This document shows, piece after piece, positions 25,308 through 33,809 of a stretch of 64,000 bases of DNA (within the stretch, counting starts at the first letter, position 1; the number at the start of each line of letters is the position of its first letter). This DNA is from Xaviernesmea rhizosphaerae. GTDB taxonomy: Bacteria > Pseudomonadota > Alphaproteobacteria > Rhizobiales > Rhizobiaceae. The stretch is from contig NZ_MKIO01000029.1 of assembly GCF_001938945.1 (NCBI RefSeq), positions 1 through 64,000 on the forward strand. Reading direction: 5' to 3'. The translations under genes and the position numbers were made by a program. The notes under the pieces were generated by a model. That model saw only the letters and a list, made by a program, of their open reading frames with translations. It searched no databases and had not been told where the DNA came from.

Positions 25308-26732
25308 ATGGTTCAATTTGATCTCGTCGTCGTCGGCAGCGGGCCCGCGGGCCGCCGGGCCGCCATCCAGGCCGCCAAGCTCGGCAAGAAGGTTCTGGTG
25401 ATCGAACAGGGCAAGCGCGTCGGCGGCGTGTCCGTCCACACCGGCACGATTCCCTCCAAGACCCTGCGCGAAACCGCGCTGAACCTCACCGGCTGGCGCG
25501 AGCGTGGCTTCTACGGCCGCGCCTATCGCGTCAAGCAGGAGATCAGCGCCGAGGACCTGCGCCGCCGCCTGCTGATCACGCTCGACCACGAGGTGGAGGT
25601 GCTTGAGCACCAGTTCGCCCGCAACCGTGTGCAGCACATGCGCGGCAAGGCGAGCTTTGTCGATCCCACCACGCTGCAGGTGCTGAAGGATGACGGCGAA
25701 GCGGTGCAGGTCACCAGCACCAGCATCCTGCTGGCGGTCGGCACCAAGCCCTTCCGCCCCTCCTACATGCCCTTCGACGGCAAGACGGTGATCGACAGCG
25801 ACGAGCTGCTCGATATCGCCGAGCTGCCGCGTTCGCTCGCCGTGATCGGCGCCGGCGTCATCGGCATCGAATATGCCACGATCTTCAGCGCGCTCGACAC
25901 GGCCGTGACGCTGATCGATCCGAAGTCGACCATGCTCGACTTCATCGACAAGGAGATCGTCGAGGATTTCACCTATCAGCTGCGCGACCGCAACATGAAG
26001 CTTCATCTCGGCCAGAAGGCGGAGAAGGTGGAGCGGCAGCCCGACGGCAAAGTGCATATCAAGCTCGACAGCGGCCGCGTCGTCATCGTCGACATGGTGC
26101 TGTTTGCCGCCGGCCGCATGGGCGCGACCGACACGCTGAACCTCGACGCCGCCGGGCTGACGGCCGACAATCGCGGCCGGCTCAGCGTCAATCCGGAAAC
26201 CTTCCAGACCAGCGTGCCCAATATCTATGCCGCCGGCGACGTCGTCGGCTTCCCCTCGCTCGCCTCCACCTCGATGGAACAGGGCCGGATCGCCGCGCGC
26301 GTGGCCGTGGGCGCCATCGCCAAGGAGCCGCCGAAATTCTTCCCCTATGGCATCTATGCCGTGCCGGAAATTTCCACCTGCGGCTTGAGCGAAGAAGAGG
26401 TCAAACAGCGCGGCATTCCCTATGAATGCGGCATTGCCCGCTTCCGCGAGACCTCGCGCGGCCACATCATGGGCCTTGATTCGGGCCTGCTAAAGCTGAT
26501 CTTCTCGCTGAAGACCCGCCGGCTGCTGGGCGTTCACATCGTCGGCGAAGGCGCGACCGAGCTGGTGCATATCGGCCAGGCCGTACTGAACCTGAAGGGC
26601 ACTGTCGAATATTTCGTCGAGAACACCTTCAACTATCCGACGCTGGCCGAGGCCTACAAGATCGCCGGCCTGGACGCCTCCAACCGCATGGGCGACGGCG
26701 AAGTGAAGACGGTGACGGCGGTCTCGGTCTGA
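25308..26732 (+). CDS. sthA: Soluble (Si-specific) pyridine nucleotide transhydrogenase
   Basis: This 474-residue FAD enzyme moves hydride between NADPH and NAD+, and its usual role is draining excess NADPH. It is a pyridine-disulphide oxidoreductase by fold: FAD site VVGSGPAGRRAAIQAAKLG near residue 8, NAD(P) site VIGAGVIGIEYATIF near 184, second FAD site YAAGDVVGFPSLAS near 308, and a C-terminal dimerisation domain. The redox CxxxxC found in lipoamide or glutathione reductases is replaced by VSVHTGTIPSKT, which is the hallmark of SthA. The gene is followed by a strong terminator and stands alone. Confidence 0.95.
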   Translation: MVQFDLVVVGSGPAGRRAAIQAAKLGKKVLVIEQGKRVGGVSVHTGTIPSKTLRETALNLTGWRERGFYGRAYRVKQEISAEDLRRRLLITLDHEVEVLEHQFARNRVQHMRGKASFVDPTTLQVLKDDGEAVQVTSTSILLAVGTKPFRPSYMPFDGKTVIDSDELLDIAELPRSLAVIGAGVIGIEYATIFSALDTAVTLIDPKSTMLDFIDKEIVEDFTYQLRDRNMKLHLGQKAEKVERQPDGKVHIKLDSGRVVIVDMVLFAAGRMGATDTLNLDAAGLTADNRGRLSVNPETFQTSVPNIYAAGDVVGFPSLASTSMEQGRIAARVAVGAIAKEPPKFFPYGIYAVPEISTCGLSEEEVKQRGIPYECGIARFRETSRGHIMGLDSGLLKLIFSLKTRRLLGVHIVGEGATELVHIGQAVLNLKGTVEYFVENTFNYPTLAEAYKIAGLDASNRMGDGEVKTVTAVSV

Positions 26733-26768
26733 GGCTGCCGGAAGCCCAGTTCGGTTTGAGGCATCAAG

Positions 26769-26796
26769 AGCCTCCGCGGACCGCCCGCGGAGGCTT
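26769..26796 (+). terminator. Rho-independent terminator of sthA
   Basis: The stem AGCCTCCGCGG/CCGCGGAGGC with a short loop is followed by TTTTTC, about 35 nt after the sthA stop. Confidence 0.9.
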
Positions 26797-26836
26797 TTTC
26801 ATGCGCAGACAGGTCCTCCACGGACGCCGCCCAATG

Positions 26837-26870
26837 AAAACCCCCGCCGGTGCATCACACCGACGGGGTT
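26837..26870 (-). terminator. Rho-independent terminator of tig
   Basis: On the minus strand AACCCCGTCGGTG pairs with CACCGGCGGGGGTT around a 5-nt loop, with a TTTTC tail, about 28 nt after the tig stop. Together with the sthA terminator it insulates the convergent pair. Confidence 0.85.
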
Positions 26871-26897
26871 CGATCGTTCCGAAAAACGGCCGGCCGA

Positions 26898-28400
26898 TTA
26901 CTCGGCGGCAGCGTCGTCCTCAGCGGACTTCTTCTTGGAAGCAGCCTTCTTCTTCGGGGCCGGAGCCTCTTCGGAAGAGGTCGCCTCTTCGGACTGGGCG
27001 GCGTCTTCGCCTTCAGCCTTGGCGGCCTTGGTCTTGGCGGCCTTCTTGGCGGACAGCAGATCGTCCTCGTCTTCCGCCGTCAGCTCGTCCTTGGAGACGG
27101 TCTTGTCAGTGACGCTGATCTGGCCGAGCAGGTGATCGACGACCTTTTCTTCGAAGATCGGCGCGCGCAGCGAGGCGGCGGCACCCGGGGTCTTCTGGAA
27201 ATATTCGATGATCTGGCGCTCCTGGCCGGGGAACTGGCGCAGCTGTTCGAACAGCGAGCGCTGCATTTCCTCGTCGCTCACCTGGATTTCGGCCTTTTCG
27301 CCGATTTCGGAGAGCACCAGGCCGAGGCGGACGCGGCGTTCGGCCAGCTTGCGGTATTCCGCGCGGGCTTCTTCTTCCGTGGTGTCCTCATCGGCGAAGG
27401 TCTTGCCGGCCTGTTCCAGGTCGGTATTGATCTGGCGCCAGATGTTGTCGAACTCGGCATCAACCAGACGCTCGGGCGTCTCGAAGCTGTAGAGCGCGTC
27501 GAGCTGGTCGAGCAGCTGGCGCTTGACCTTCTGGCGGGTGATCTGGCCGAACTGGCCTTCGATCTGGCTGCGAACGACTTCGCGCAGCTTGTCGGCCGAT
27601 TCGAGGCCGAGCTTGGAGGCGAGCTCGTCATTGATCTCGACGGCGCCGGGGGCTGCGACGGTCTTGACCTTGATGTCGAAGGTGGCGTCCTTGCCGGCGA
27701 GGTTGGCAGCCGGATAGTCGGCGGGGAAGGTGACGGTGATGACCTTCTCGTCGCCGGCCTTCAGGCCGACCAGCTGCTCTTCGAAGCCGGGGATGAAGCG
27801 GTTGGAACCGAGAACCAGTTCGGCGTCCTCGTCCTTGCCGCCGTCGAAGGCTTCGCCATCGAGCTTGCCGAGGTAATCGATGGTCACGCGGTCGCCGTTT
27901 TCGGCCGCGCCGTCCTTGTCTTCAAAGGTGCGAGCGTTCTCGGCGATCTTGAGGATCTGCTCTTCGACTTCCTTGTCATCGATGGCGACGACTTCGCGCG
28001 TGACGCTGATGCCGGAAACGTCCTTGAGCTCGATGCTCGGGATGACTTCGTAATTCAGGGTAAATTCGAAATCGGCTTCGGCATTGAGGATCTTCTCGGC
28101 TTCCGCCTGGTCCTCGGTCATGCCGACTTCCGGCTGGGTTGCGGACTTTTCGCCGCGGCCGCTCAGGATCTCGGAAGGCTTGTCACGCACGAGATCGTTG
28201 ACGAGCTCGGCCATGACGGACTTGCCGTACATCTTCTTCATATGCGCGAAGGGGACCTTGCCCGGACGGAAGCCGTTGATCCGGACCTTGCCCTTGACCT
28301 CTTCCAGGCGCTCGACCATGCGCGCGGCCATGTCGGCGGCGGGAATGACGACCTTCAGTTCGCGCTTCAGCCCTTCGGAGCGCGTTTCGATGACTTGCAT
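26898..28400 (-). CDS. tig: Trigger factor
   Basis: This 500-residue ribosome-associated chaperone and peptidyl-prolyl isomerase has three parts. The N-terminal ribosome-binding domain has [25 protein letters not shown] with the signature G-F-R-x-G-x-x-P near residue 45. The FKBP-type domain at about 165-240 has [21 protein letters not shown] and [20 protein letters not shown]-terminal helical chaperone domain follows. The last ~65 residues are a low-complexity Lys/Ala/Glu tail, longer than in enteric trigger factors. The ATG is preferred to a TTG two codons upstream because AAGG lies 9 nt before it. A leader hairpin and tRNA-Leu lie upstream. Confidence 0.96.
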   Translation of the reverse strand: MQVIETRSEGLKRELKVVIPAADMAARMVERLEEVKGKVRINGFRPGKVPFAHMKKMYGKSVMAELVNDLVRDKPSEILSGRGEKSATQPEVGMTEDQAEAEKILNAEADFEFTLNYEVIPSIELKDVSGISVTREVVAIDDKEVEEQILKIAENARTFEDKDGAAENGDRVTIDYLGKLDGEAFDGGKDEDAELVLGSNRFIPGFEEQLVGLKAGDEKVITVTFPADYPAANLAGKDATFDIKVKTVAAPGAVEINDELASKLGLESADKLREVVRSQIEGQFGQITRQKVKRQLLDQLDALYSFETPERLVDAEFDNIWRQINTDLEQAGKTFADEDTTEEEARAEYRKLAERRVRLGLVLSEIGEKAEIQVSDEEMQRSLFEQLRQFPGQERQIIEYFQKTPGAAASLRAPIFEEKVVDHLLGQISVTDKTVSKDELTAEDEDDLLSAKKAAKTKAAKAEGEDAAQSEEATSSEEAPAPKKKAASKKKSAEDDAAAE

Positions 28401-28424
28401 GTTCAAACCTTCACTTCGGTTGCG

Positions 28425-28459
28425 GGGCCCGTTCCCGACAAGAGGGAACGTTAGGGCCC
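28425..28459 (-). promoter_or_regulatory. Large inverted repeat in the tig leader
   Basis: GGGCCCGTTCCC (28425-28436) pairs with GGGAACG and, after a 3-nt bulge, GGGCCC (28444-28459). It begins 24 nt upstream of the tig start and has no U-run. It could be a transcript-processing or attenuation structure between tRNA-Leu and tig. Confidence 0.45.
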
Positions 28460-28568
28460 ATGCTTCGCTTCAGGGACGGCTGCGAGCTGCCAAACCGGCG
28501 GCTTTCGACGGGCCGAAAACCTCCCCGGCCGGCGGAGGCCTGTCAGCCGAACCGCATCGCCTTGATCC

Positions 28569-28653
<85 letters not shown>

Positions 28654-29683
28654 TTGAGCGCGCCCTATCTCACAAAGGGGTGCGTGATGCAAGCTGCGGC
28701 GGGCTTTTGCGGGTGTTTCCGGGCGTTTCTTTGTCGTTCGCCGCCACTCATCCCCAGTTTGCGCCGCGACCGCCGCACGCACCCCGAGGACGGCCGGGAC
28801 TTGAGCCGGCATGCAACCGGCAAGCCTATCCCTGGAAGCCATCGTGAAAGCCTCACGGTCACGTCCAACAGGGACCCCGGCCCCGGACCGGCCATGGCCG
28901 CCATTCTGCCTCGGATCCGAAGGGGACGGTGCGGCGGGCTGAGAGGGAATCCTAATGTGAGCAGACGATCCGGCGCAGCGCCACCAGCCATGCATCGGGC
29001 GCAGGCCTCCCATACGTCCTTGCCGCTGGTGACGACAGGCCGTCTCCGATATCAATCGATTTAACGCAGCCGCTTCTCTCCTCCCTCTCGAGCGGCGCGC
29101 TTGATCGCCGGCCCCTCCTCCTCCCAATGGCCGGTCGATCCCTTAGCCGACGCCCGCTGGACCTCCTCCCCCAGCGGGCGTTGCGCGTTTCAGGCCAGCC
29201 ATGTGCCGGACGGTCAGCAGCGACCGTCATTTTCCTCCTCTTCATGATCGATGATCTCCAAGCCGTGCGCTCGCCTCGCGATGCGGGATGCACAGACGCC
29301 GATCGTGCCGTTGCGGCGACAGCGATCCCGCCGGCATATCAGGCTTCGGGCACAGGGGTTGGAAATTGGCCCGCCCATCGGTAGGCTTTCCGGAATTTCA
29401 TTATAAATCCGTGACTTGAAGCAACGTCTGAGCAGCGAATTCCGGGCGGGTGACGGCGCAGAAATCGCGTGCGCCTGCTATTGCAGCACACGCGCCAAAA
29501 TTCAGCCAGATCGCAAATCTGCACAAGAAACATTCAGGCATTTGCACAAATGCATAGCAGATGCCTTTTCATTGCACTGCATTTCCCGAAACGGCGGGTG
29601 TAGAACAGCGTCACCGGGCAAGGCGGCGAGGCTGCCGATGCCCCACAGAACACACGAAACAAACCGCAGTTGAGGAAATGACC
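28654..29683. other. Non-coding 1-kb stretch upstream of the DUF1127 gene
   Basis: I see no supportable gene here. Open frames have no ribosome-binding sites or family resemblance. Near its right end lie an imperfect hairpin (around 29469-29497, GCGTGCGCC...CACACGCGC), the palindrome at 29538, and further TGCA-rich words (TGCATAGCAGATGCC, TTGCACTGCA) to about 29583. That right-hand 150 bp is probably the control region of the DUF1127 gene. The rest could hold a small RNA, which I cannot identify. Confidence 0.5.
29538..29553. promoter_or_regulatory. Palindrome upstream of the DUF1127 gene
   Basis: GCATTTG-CA-CAAATGC has 7-bp arms around a 2-bp centre, 130 bp before the DUF1127 start, followed by TGCATAGCAGATGC. 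It is operator-like; the regulator is unknown. Confidence 0.5.
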
Positions 29684-29827
29684 ATGAACCCGCTTCGTAT
29701 CGCCAAGAACTGGATGAACTACCGCCGCACGATGGCCGAGCTGGCCAGCCTGTCGAACCACGCCCTGTCGGACATCGGCATCACCCGCTACGACATCCGC
29801 AACATCGCTTCGCGCTCGTTCCAGTAA
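29684..29827 (+). CDS. DUF1127 (YjiS-like) micro-protein
   Basis: This 47-residue protein starts at the ATG preceded by GAGGAA at 6 nt; the ATG two codons earlier would abut the site. It begins [20 protein letters not shown] and ends [20 protein letters not shown], the classic DUF1127 pattern of two short helices with Arg-rich and SDIGITR motifs. In alphaproteobacteria small DUF1127 proteins are often controlled by LysR regulators and small RNAs, and affect phosphate, sugar or stress physiology by binding RNA. Which role applies here cannot be told. It has a large upstream control region and its own terminator, so it is a stand-alone regulated gene. Confidence 0.9.
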   Translation: MNPLRIAKNWMNYRRTMAELASLSNHALSDIGITRYDIRNIASRSFQ

Positions 29828-29922
29828 GAACGGCGCCAGGCGGAGGCGCGGAGCTGACGACGCCCGGCGGCATGCCGAGAGCGCCGGCTCAAGCCCTCAC
29901 GCGGCAGAAGAACGATCGACCG

Positions 29923-29950
29923 ACGGCGCCCTTTTGGGCGCCGTTTGCGT
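29923..29950 (+). terminator. Rho-independent terminator after the DUF1127 gene
   Basis: ACGGCGCCC and GGGCGCCGT form a 9-bp stem with a TTTT loop, followed by TTGCGTTT. It lies 95 bp after the DUF1127 stop and before trmFO. Confidence 0.85.
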
Positions 29951-30062
29951 TTCAGGAATGGCGCGCGCAGCCAGTCTTGCCCGCACAGGCATCGACGCCC
30001 AGCGAATCTGCGGTCGATGTCCGGGCTTGAAATTCCCGGCGCAAAGCGTCAGGACACAGGGC

Positions 30063-31526
30063 ATGACGCATCAAGACACACCTTCTCCCCTCCCTGCGCC
30101 GGTCCATGTCATCGGCGGCGGCCTCGCCGGCAGCGAAGCGGCTTGGCAGATCGCGAGCGCCGGCATTCCGGTGATCCTGCACGAAATGCGCGGCGTGCGC
30201 GGCACCGAGGCGCACAAGGGCGACAGCCTGGCCGAGCTGGTCTGCTCCAACTCCTTCCGCTCGGATGACGCCACCAGCAACGCCGTCGGCGTGCTGCATG
30301 CGGAAATGCGTCTGGCCGGCTCGCTGATCATGGCCTGCGCGGACAAGCATCAGGTGCCGGCGGGCGGCGCGCTCGCGGTGGACCGCGACGGCTTTTCCGA
30401 GGCCGTGACGCAGGCGATCGCCGCGCATCCGCTGATCACATTGACGCGCGAGGAGGTGACCGACCTGCCGCCGGAGGACTGGGACCAGGCGATCGTCGCC
30501 ACCGGCCCGCTGACCGCGCCGTCGCTCGCCGCCGCCATCCAGGCCCGCACGGGACAGGATGCGCTCGCCTTCTTCGACGCGATTGCGCCGATCGTGCACA
30601 AGGACACGATCGACATGGACATCTGCTGGTATCAGTCGCGCTATGACAAGATCGGCCCCGGCGGCACCGGCCGCGACTATATCAACTGCCCGATGGACGA
30701 GGCGCAGTACAATGCCTTCATCGACGCCCTGGTGGCCGGCGATCGCCTGGGCTTCAAGGAATGGGAAGGCACGCCCTATTTCGATGGCTGCCTGCCGATC
30801 GAGGTGATGGCCGAGCGCGGCCGGGAAACGCTGCGCCACGGGCCGATGAAGCCGATGGGCCTGACCAATGCGCACAATCCCGAGGTCAAGCCCTATGCCG
30901 TGGTGCAGCTGCGCCAGGACAATGCGCTGGGCACGCTCTATAATATGGTCGGCTTCCAGACGAAGCTGAAATATGGCGCGCAGGCCGACATCTTCCGGAT
31001 GATCCCGGGGCTGGAACAGGCCGAGTTCGCCCGGCTGGGCGGCCTGCACCGCAACACCTATCTGAACTCGCCGACGCTGCTCGACCCGACGCTGACCCTG
31101 AAAGGGCGGCCGGGCCTGCGCTTCGCCGGGCAGATCACCGGCTGCGAGGGCTATGTCGAGAGCGCCAGCATCGGCCTGCTCGCCGGCCGCTTCGCCGCCG
31201 CCGAACGCCTGGGCCAGGCGCTGCGCCTGCCGCCCGCCACCACCGCCTTCGGCGCGCTGCTCGGCCATATTACCGGCGGCCATTTGGTGGCCGAGGAGGA
31301 AGAAGAGCCCGGCAAGCGCTCCTTCCAGCCGATGAATGTGAATTTCGGCCTGTTCCCGCCGCTGGAACCCGGCGCGCTCACCAGGCCCGAGGGCGTCAAG
31401 CGCTTTCGCGGCAAGGAGAAGGCGCTGGCCAAGAAGCACGCCACCGCCGCGCGCGCGCTTTCCGACTGCGCCGCCTGGCTGGAAGCCGTGACCTCCGACG
31501 TCAACAGGCAAGACCTCTCGGCCTGA
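30063..31526 (+). CDS. trmFO: Methylenetetrahydrofolate-tRNA-(uracil-5-)-methyltransferase
   Basis: This 487-residue flavoenzyme makes 5-methyluridine at position 54 of tRNA T-loops using methylene-THF and FAD. It has the FAD-binding [18 protein letters not shown] at the N-terminus, [14 protein letters not shown] near residue 58 (conserved Cys), [29 protein letters not shown] near 235, and [20 protein letters not shown] near 365. The start is the ATG giving MTHQDTPSP; the frame open upstream crosses the terminator of the preceding gene and is not coding. Length fits the family. Its product modifies the T-loops of all the tRNAs encoded in this window. Confidence 0.96.
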   Translation: MTHQDTPSPLPAPVHVIGGGLAGSEAAWQIASAGIPVILHEMRGVRGTEAHKGDSLAELVCSNSFRSDDATSNAVGVLHAEMRLAGSLIMACADKHQVPAGGALAVDRDGFSEAVTQAIAAHPLITLTREEVTDLPPEDWDQAIVATGPLTAPSLAAAIQARTGQDALAFFDAIAPIVHKDTIDMDICWYQSRYDKIGPGGTGRDYINCPMDEAQYNAFIDALVAGDRLGFKEWEGTPYFDGCLPIEVMAERGRETLRHGPMKPMGLTNAHNPEVKPYAVVQLRQDNALGTLYNMVGFQTKLKYGAQADIFRMIPGLEQAEFARLGGLHRNTYLNSPTLLDPTLTLKGRPGLRFAGQITGCEGYVESASIGLLAGRFAAAERLGQALRLPPATTAFGALLGHITGGHLVAEEEEEPGKRSFQPMNVNFGLFPPLEPGALTRPEGVKRFRGKEKALAKKHATAARALSDCAAWLEAVTSDVNRQDLSA

Positions 31527-31594
31527 CCGGTCGACATCGGCGTTGATGCGGATGGACCGCCTCGATGCTTCCGGGCGATGGAAAGTCTCAACGC

Positions 31595-32023
31595 TCAGGT
31601 CCGGAAACTGCCGAGCAGCCAGAGCGAGACATCGGCGGCGGCCTCCGGGGTCGTGAAATGATAGAGCCCGTCGAGCTTCGCGAACTGGGGAAAGACGATG
31701 GCGAGCGTCTGCGTATCCGGCGCATGGTCGAGGCGGATCTGGCCGGCCTCGAAGCGGTAGCACGCATAATGGGCGCCGTGGGAGACCATCAGCCCCACGC
31801 GCTCGTCATGCAGCCGCAAGAACGTGGCTTGCCCGTTCTGCGTGGCATGAATGGCGCGAATCGCTTCCTCGGGAAAGGCGCGGCCGAACTCGATGATCGC
31901 CAGACCGGGATCCGGCATGCGCTGCTCTTCCTCGGCGCGCTGCGTCATGCGCAGATAGAACAGGCCGGCCGCCGAGGCCGCGCCGATGACGATGAGCCAG
32001 GACCATTCGACCGGCAGATCCAT
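31595..32023 (-). CDS. Small membrane-anchored protein of unknown function
   Basis: This 142-residue protein starts at MDLPVEWSW, with AAGGAG at 6-nt spacing. It has one N-terminal membrane segment (WLIVIGAASAAGLFYL, about residues 8-24), then a soluble domain with IIEFGRAFPEEAIRAIHATQNGQA and VGLMVSHGAHYACYRFEAG. The C-terminal YHFTTPEAAADVSLWLLG is distinctive. I recognise no family. It is the last gene of the minus-strand run that begins at yajC, but a 327-bp gap with a RIME-like repeat separates it from the phytoene-synthase-like gene, so co-transcription is uncertain. Confidence 0.8.
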   Translation of the reverse strand: MDLPVEWSWLIVIGAASAAGLFYLRMTQRAEEEQRMPDPGLAIIEFGRAFPEEAIRAIHATQNGQATFLRLHDERVGLMVSHGAHYACYRFEAGQIRLDHAPDTQTLAIVFPQFAKLDGLYHFTTPEAAADVSLWLLGSFRT

Positions 32024-32087
32024 CTCAGTCTCCTTCCCGCGGCAAGGACGCAAGCCGCGATGCCCCGCCCTTGCCTTGCCGCCCTCT

Positions 32088-32190
32088 CTAGAGAATCGAA
32101 CTGCAAATCATAGGCAGTTCGATGCTTTAGGGTTTTGTTTTTGCATAGGATTTGCCCGAAAATCGGTTCCCGCCTTTCGGTCCGATGCTA
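32088..32190 (-). repeat. RIME-like repeat, full copy (reverse)
   Basis: This 103-bp copy reads TCTAGAGAATCGAACTGC, then CAGTTCGATGC, the spacer TTTTGTTTTTGCATAGGATT, and the module A arm ending CTTTCGGTCCGATGCTA. Read on the minus strand it lies 160 nt after the phytoene-synthase-like gene, head first, and 65 nt before the start of the 142-residue gene. Confidence 0.9.
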
Positions 32191-32349
32191 CAGAGCAATC
32201 GGGACAGGCAGCGGCGCAACAGCGCGCTCCCCGGTCCGACGCTCGACTTTTCTGAAGCCGGTCCCGATGTCAGACTGTCCGGCATCCGCCCTTGTCTCAA
32301 AGCGGGCTTGCGTCAGTCTCGCTTCCGGTCTCCCGCCGGGCCCAGTTTT

Positions 32350-33240
32350 TTACCAGCGTCCAGAGCGCGCCGCGCGCCACATGCGCCATTGCCGGCGCCA
32401 TTGCGGGGGCGCCACCGGCTGGTCGAACACGGCCGCTCCCGCCCTTGCCGCCCGCTCGAAGACGGGCTCGGCCAGGGCGACGGTGACGAAGGCCGGCCGC
32501 AGTGCGGGAGAGAGCCCACGAGCGGCGGCGCGCGCCTTGGTGAGATGCTCGCGGCCGAGACCGATCATGGCATCCACGGCGCGGGCAAGCGCCTGCTTGT
32601 CCTGGCCTTCGAGGAAGCGCTCGCGGTCGAGACCGGTGGCGGCCAGAAGGTCGAGCGGGAAGAACACCTGCCCGCGCGCGCGATGGATCGGCGCCAGCAG
32701 CAAGAGCCCCGCCACCGTCTGGGCGACGCCGGCATGGCCCGCGGCATCGGCCGCACCGGCGACGGCCGCCGGATCGAGCATCAGCCCGGCCAGCTGGATC
32801 AGCGCGCTCGCCGTCTCCCCGGCATAGCCTTCCAGCGCATGGCGGCTTTCCATGGGATCGTCATAAAGATCGAAGATCCGGGCATCGATCATATCGTGCA
32901 GCACCTGCAGCGGCAGGCGATGGTCGGCCACCGCCTGAAGCAGTGCCTTTGCCACGGGATGGCCGCTGGCCTTGCCGCCGGAAGGATCGTCCAGCACATC
33001 GCGCCACCATTGCAGGCGGATTTCGCCCGGCAGAGGCTCGCGCACCACGTCGCGCACCCGGGCGATCTCGGCATGGAAGGCATAGAGCGCGGCGAGCGAC
33101 GGGCGCGCCGCTTCCGGCGCCAGCAGGCAGGCTAGATAGCGGTCGCGGTCATTCTCGCGCAGCGTGGCGAGGCAGGGGTCTAGGCCGGCGGGCGCGCCCG
33201 CGATTCCGGGCGCCGCTGTGGGTTCGGGACTGGCGATCAT
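32350..33240 (-). CDS. Phytoene/squalene-synthase-like protein lacking catalytic aspartates (NDUFAF6-like)
   Basis: This 296-residue all-helical protein is related to squalene/phytoene synthases (LAALYAFHAEIARVRDVV near residue 50, QWWRDVLDDP near 77, ALEGYAGETASALIQLAG near 135). In true synthases the first Asp-rich motif follows the AF(Y)xxxR region and the second precedes the R-x-Y-LP stretch. Here they read AEIARVRDVV and APIHRARGQVFFPLDLL, without DxxxD, so prenyl diphosphate condensation is unlikely. This matches the NDUFAF6 (C8orf38) group, an assembly factor of mitochondrial complex I. It starts 7 bp after an Mth938 gene, whose human relative NDUFAF3 is also a complex I assembly factor. 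Function in bacteria is inferred only. Confidence 0.85.
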   Translation of the reverse strand: MIASPEPTAAPGIAGAPAGLDPCLATLRENDRDRYLACLLAPEAARPSLAALYAFHAEIARVRDVVREPLPGEIRLQWWRDVLDDPSGGKASGHPVAKALLQAVADHRLPLQVLHDMIDARIFDLYDDPMESRHALEGYAGETASALIQLAGLMLDPAAVAGAADAAGHAGVAQTVAGLLLLAPIHRARGQVFFPLDLLAATGLDRERFLEGQDKQALARAVDAMIGLGREHLTKARAAARGLSPALRPAFVTVALAEPVFERAARAGAAVFDQPVAPPQWRRQWRMWRAARSGRW

Positions 33241-33247
33241 GACGCGG

Positions 33248-33634
33248 TCAGACGGCGATGACGGCCGCGGCCACGCGGCGCTCTTCGGCGAGCATGATGT
33301 TGTAGGTGCGCACGGCGGCTCCCGTGCTCATCGGATCGCTGTTCATGCCGCGCGCGCGAAAAGCGGTGCGCAGCGGCGCAGGCAGCGGCCGGATATCGGC
33401 CCCGGTGCCGACCAGCACGAATTCGATCGGCTCGACCTCGTCGAACAGGCGGGCGAACAGGCCTGCGTCCAGCGCCTGCCCCTCCTCCACGTCCCAGCCG
33501 TAAATCCCCGAAGGCAGGAGCAGGAGCGAGCCGCGATGCGACATGCCGGCAAAGCGGAAGCCGCCATTGCCATAGCTGTCGATGGGCGCGCGCCCGGGAA
33601 AATGTGCGTTGCGGACTTCGATGGGCCGTCTCAT
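33248..33634 (-). CDS. Mth938-domain protein (NDUFAF3-like)
   Basis: This 128-residue protein is a single Mth938 domain. It begins RNAHFPGRAPIDSYGNGGFRFAGMSHRGSLLLLP, followed by PIEFVLVGTGADIRPLPAPLRTAF and NSDPMSTGAAVRTYNIMLAEERRVAAAVI. The GTG and the MSTGAAVRTYN element are diagnostic. The human homologue NDUFAF3 is needed for complex I assembly. The gene lies between secDF (175 bp upstream) and the phytoene-synthase-like gene (7 bp downstream), all in one direction, an order widespread in alphaproteobacteria. A chaperone-like role in membrane-complex biogenesis is inferred. Confidence 0.92.
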   Translation of the reverse strand: MRRPIEVRNAHFPGRAPIDSYGNGGFRFAGMSHRGSLLLLPSGIYGWDVEEGQALDAGLFARLFDEVEPIEFVLVGTGADIRPLPAPLRTAFRARGMNSDPMSTGAAVRTYNIMLAEERRVAAAVIAV

Positions 33635-33809
33635 GCTGATCTCGTTTCATCGGGCCTGCGTGAAGGCCGGGCTTGCGTGAAGGCAGGGCTGCCTTCAGGG
33701 CCGGACTGGTTTGACAGCCCCGGGCCCCGCGCGGCGCCTGCCTGGCTCCCTGGAGGGAACCCGTTGCGGCGGTTCGGGTTTCATCCGCTCCGCCGTTTCT
33801 GGCCGTCCT

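Noticed and set aside
25308..26732. Assignment of sthA as dihydrolipoamide dehydrogenase or glutathione reductase
   Set aside because: The redox-active cysteine pair is absent (VSVHTGTIPSKT), and no dehydrogenase-complex genes are adjacent.
29952..31763. 603-codon minus-strand open frame opposite trmFO, and similar long antisense frames opposite recJ, hom, secDF and serS
   Set aside because: They are reading-frame shadows of GC-rich genes: they lack ribosome-binding sites and family motifs and lie fully antisense to well-conserved proteins.
32350..33240. Assignment as a carotenoid or hopanoid phytoene/squalene synthase
   Set aside because: Both Asp-rich substrate-binding motifs are missing and no isoprenoid genes are nearby; the context is Sec and Mth938 genes.
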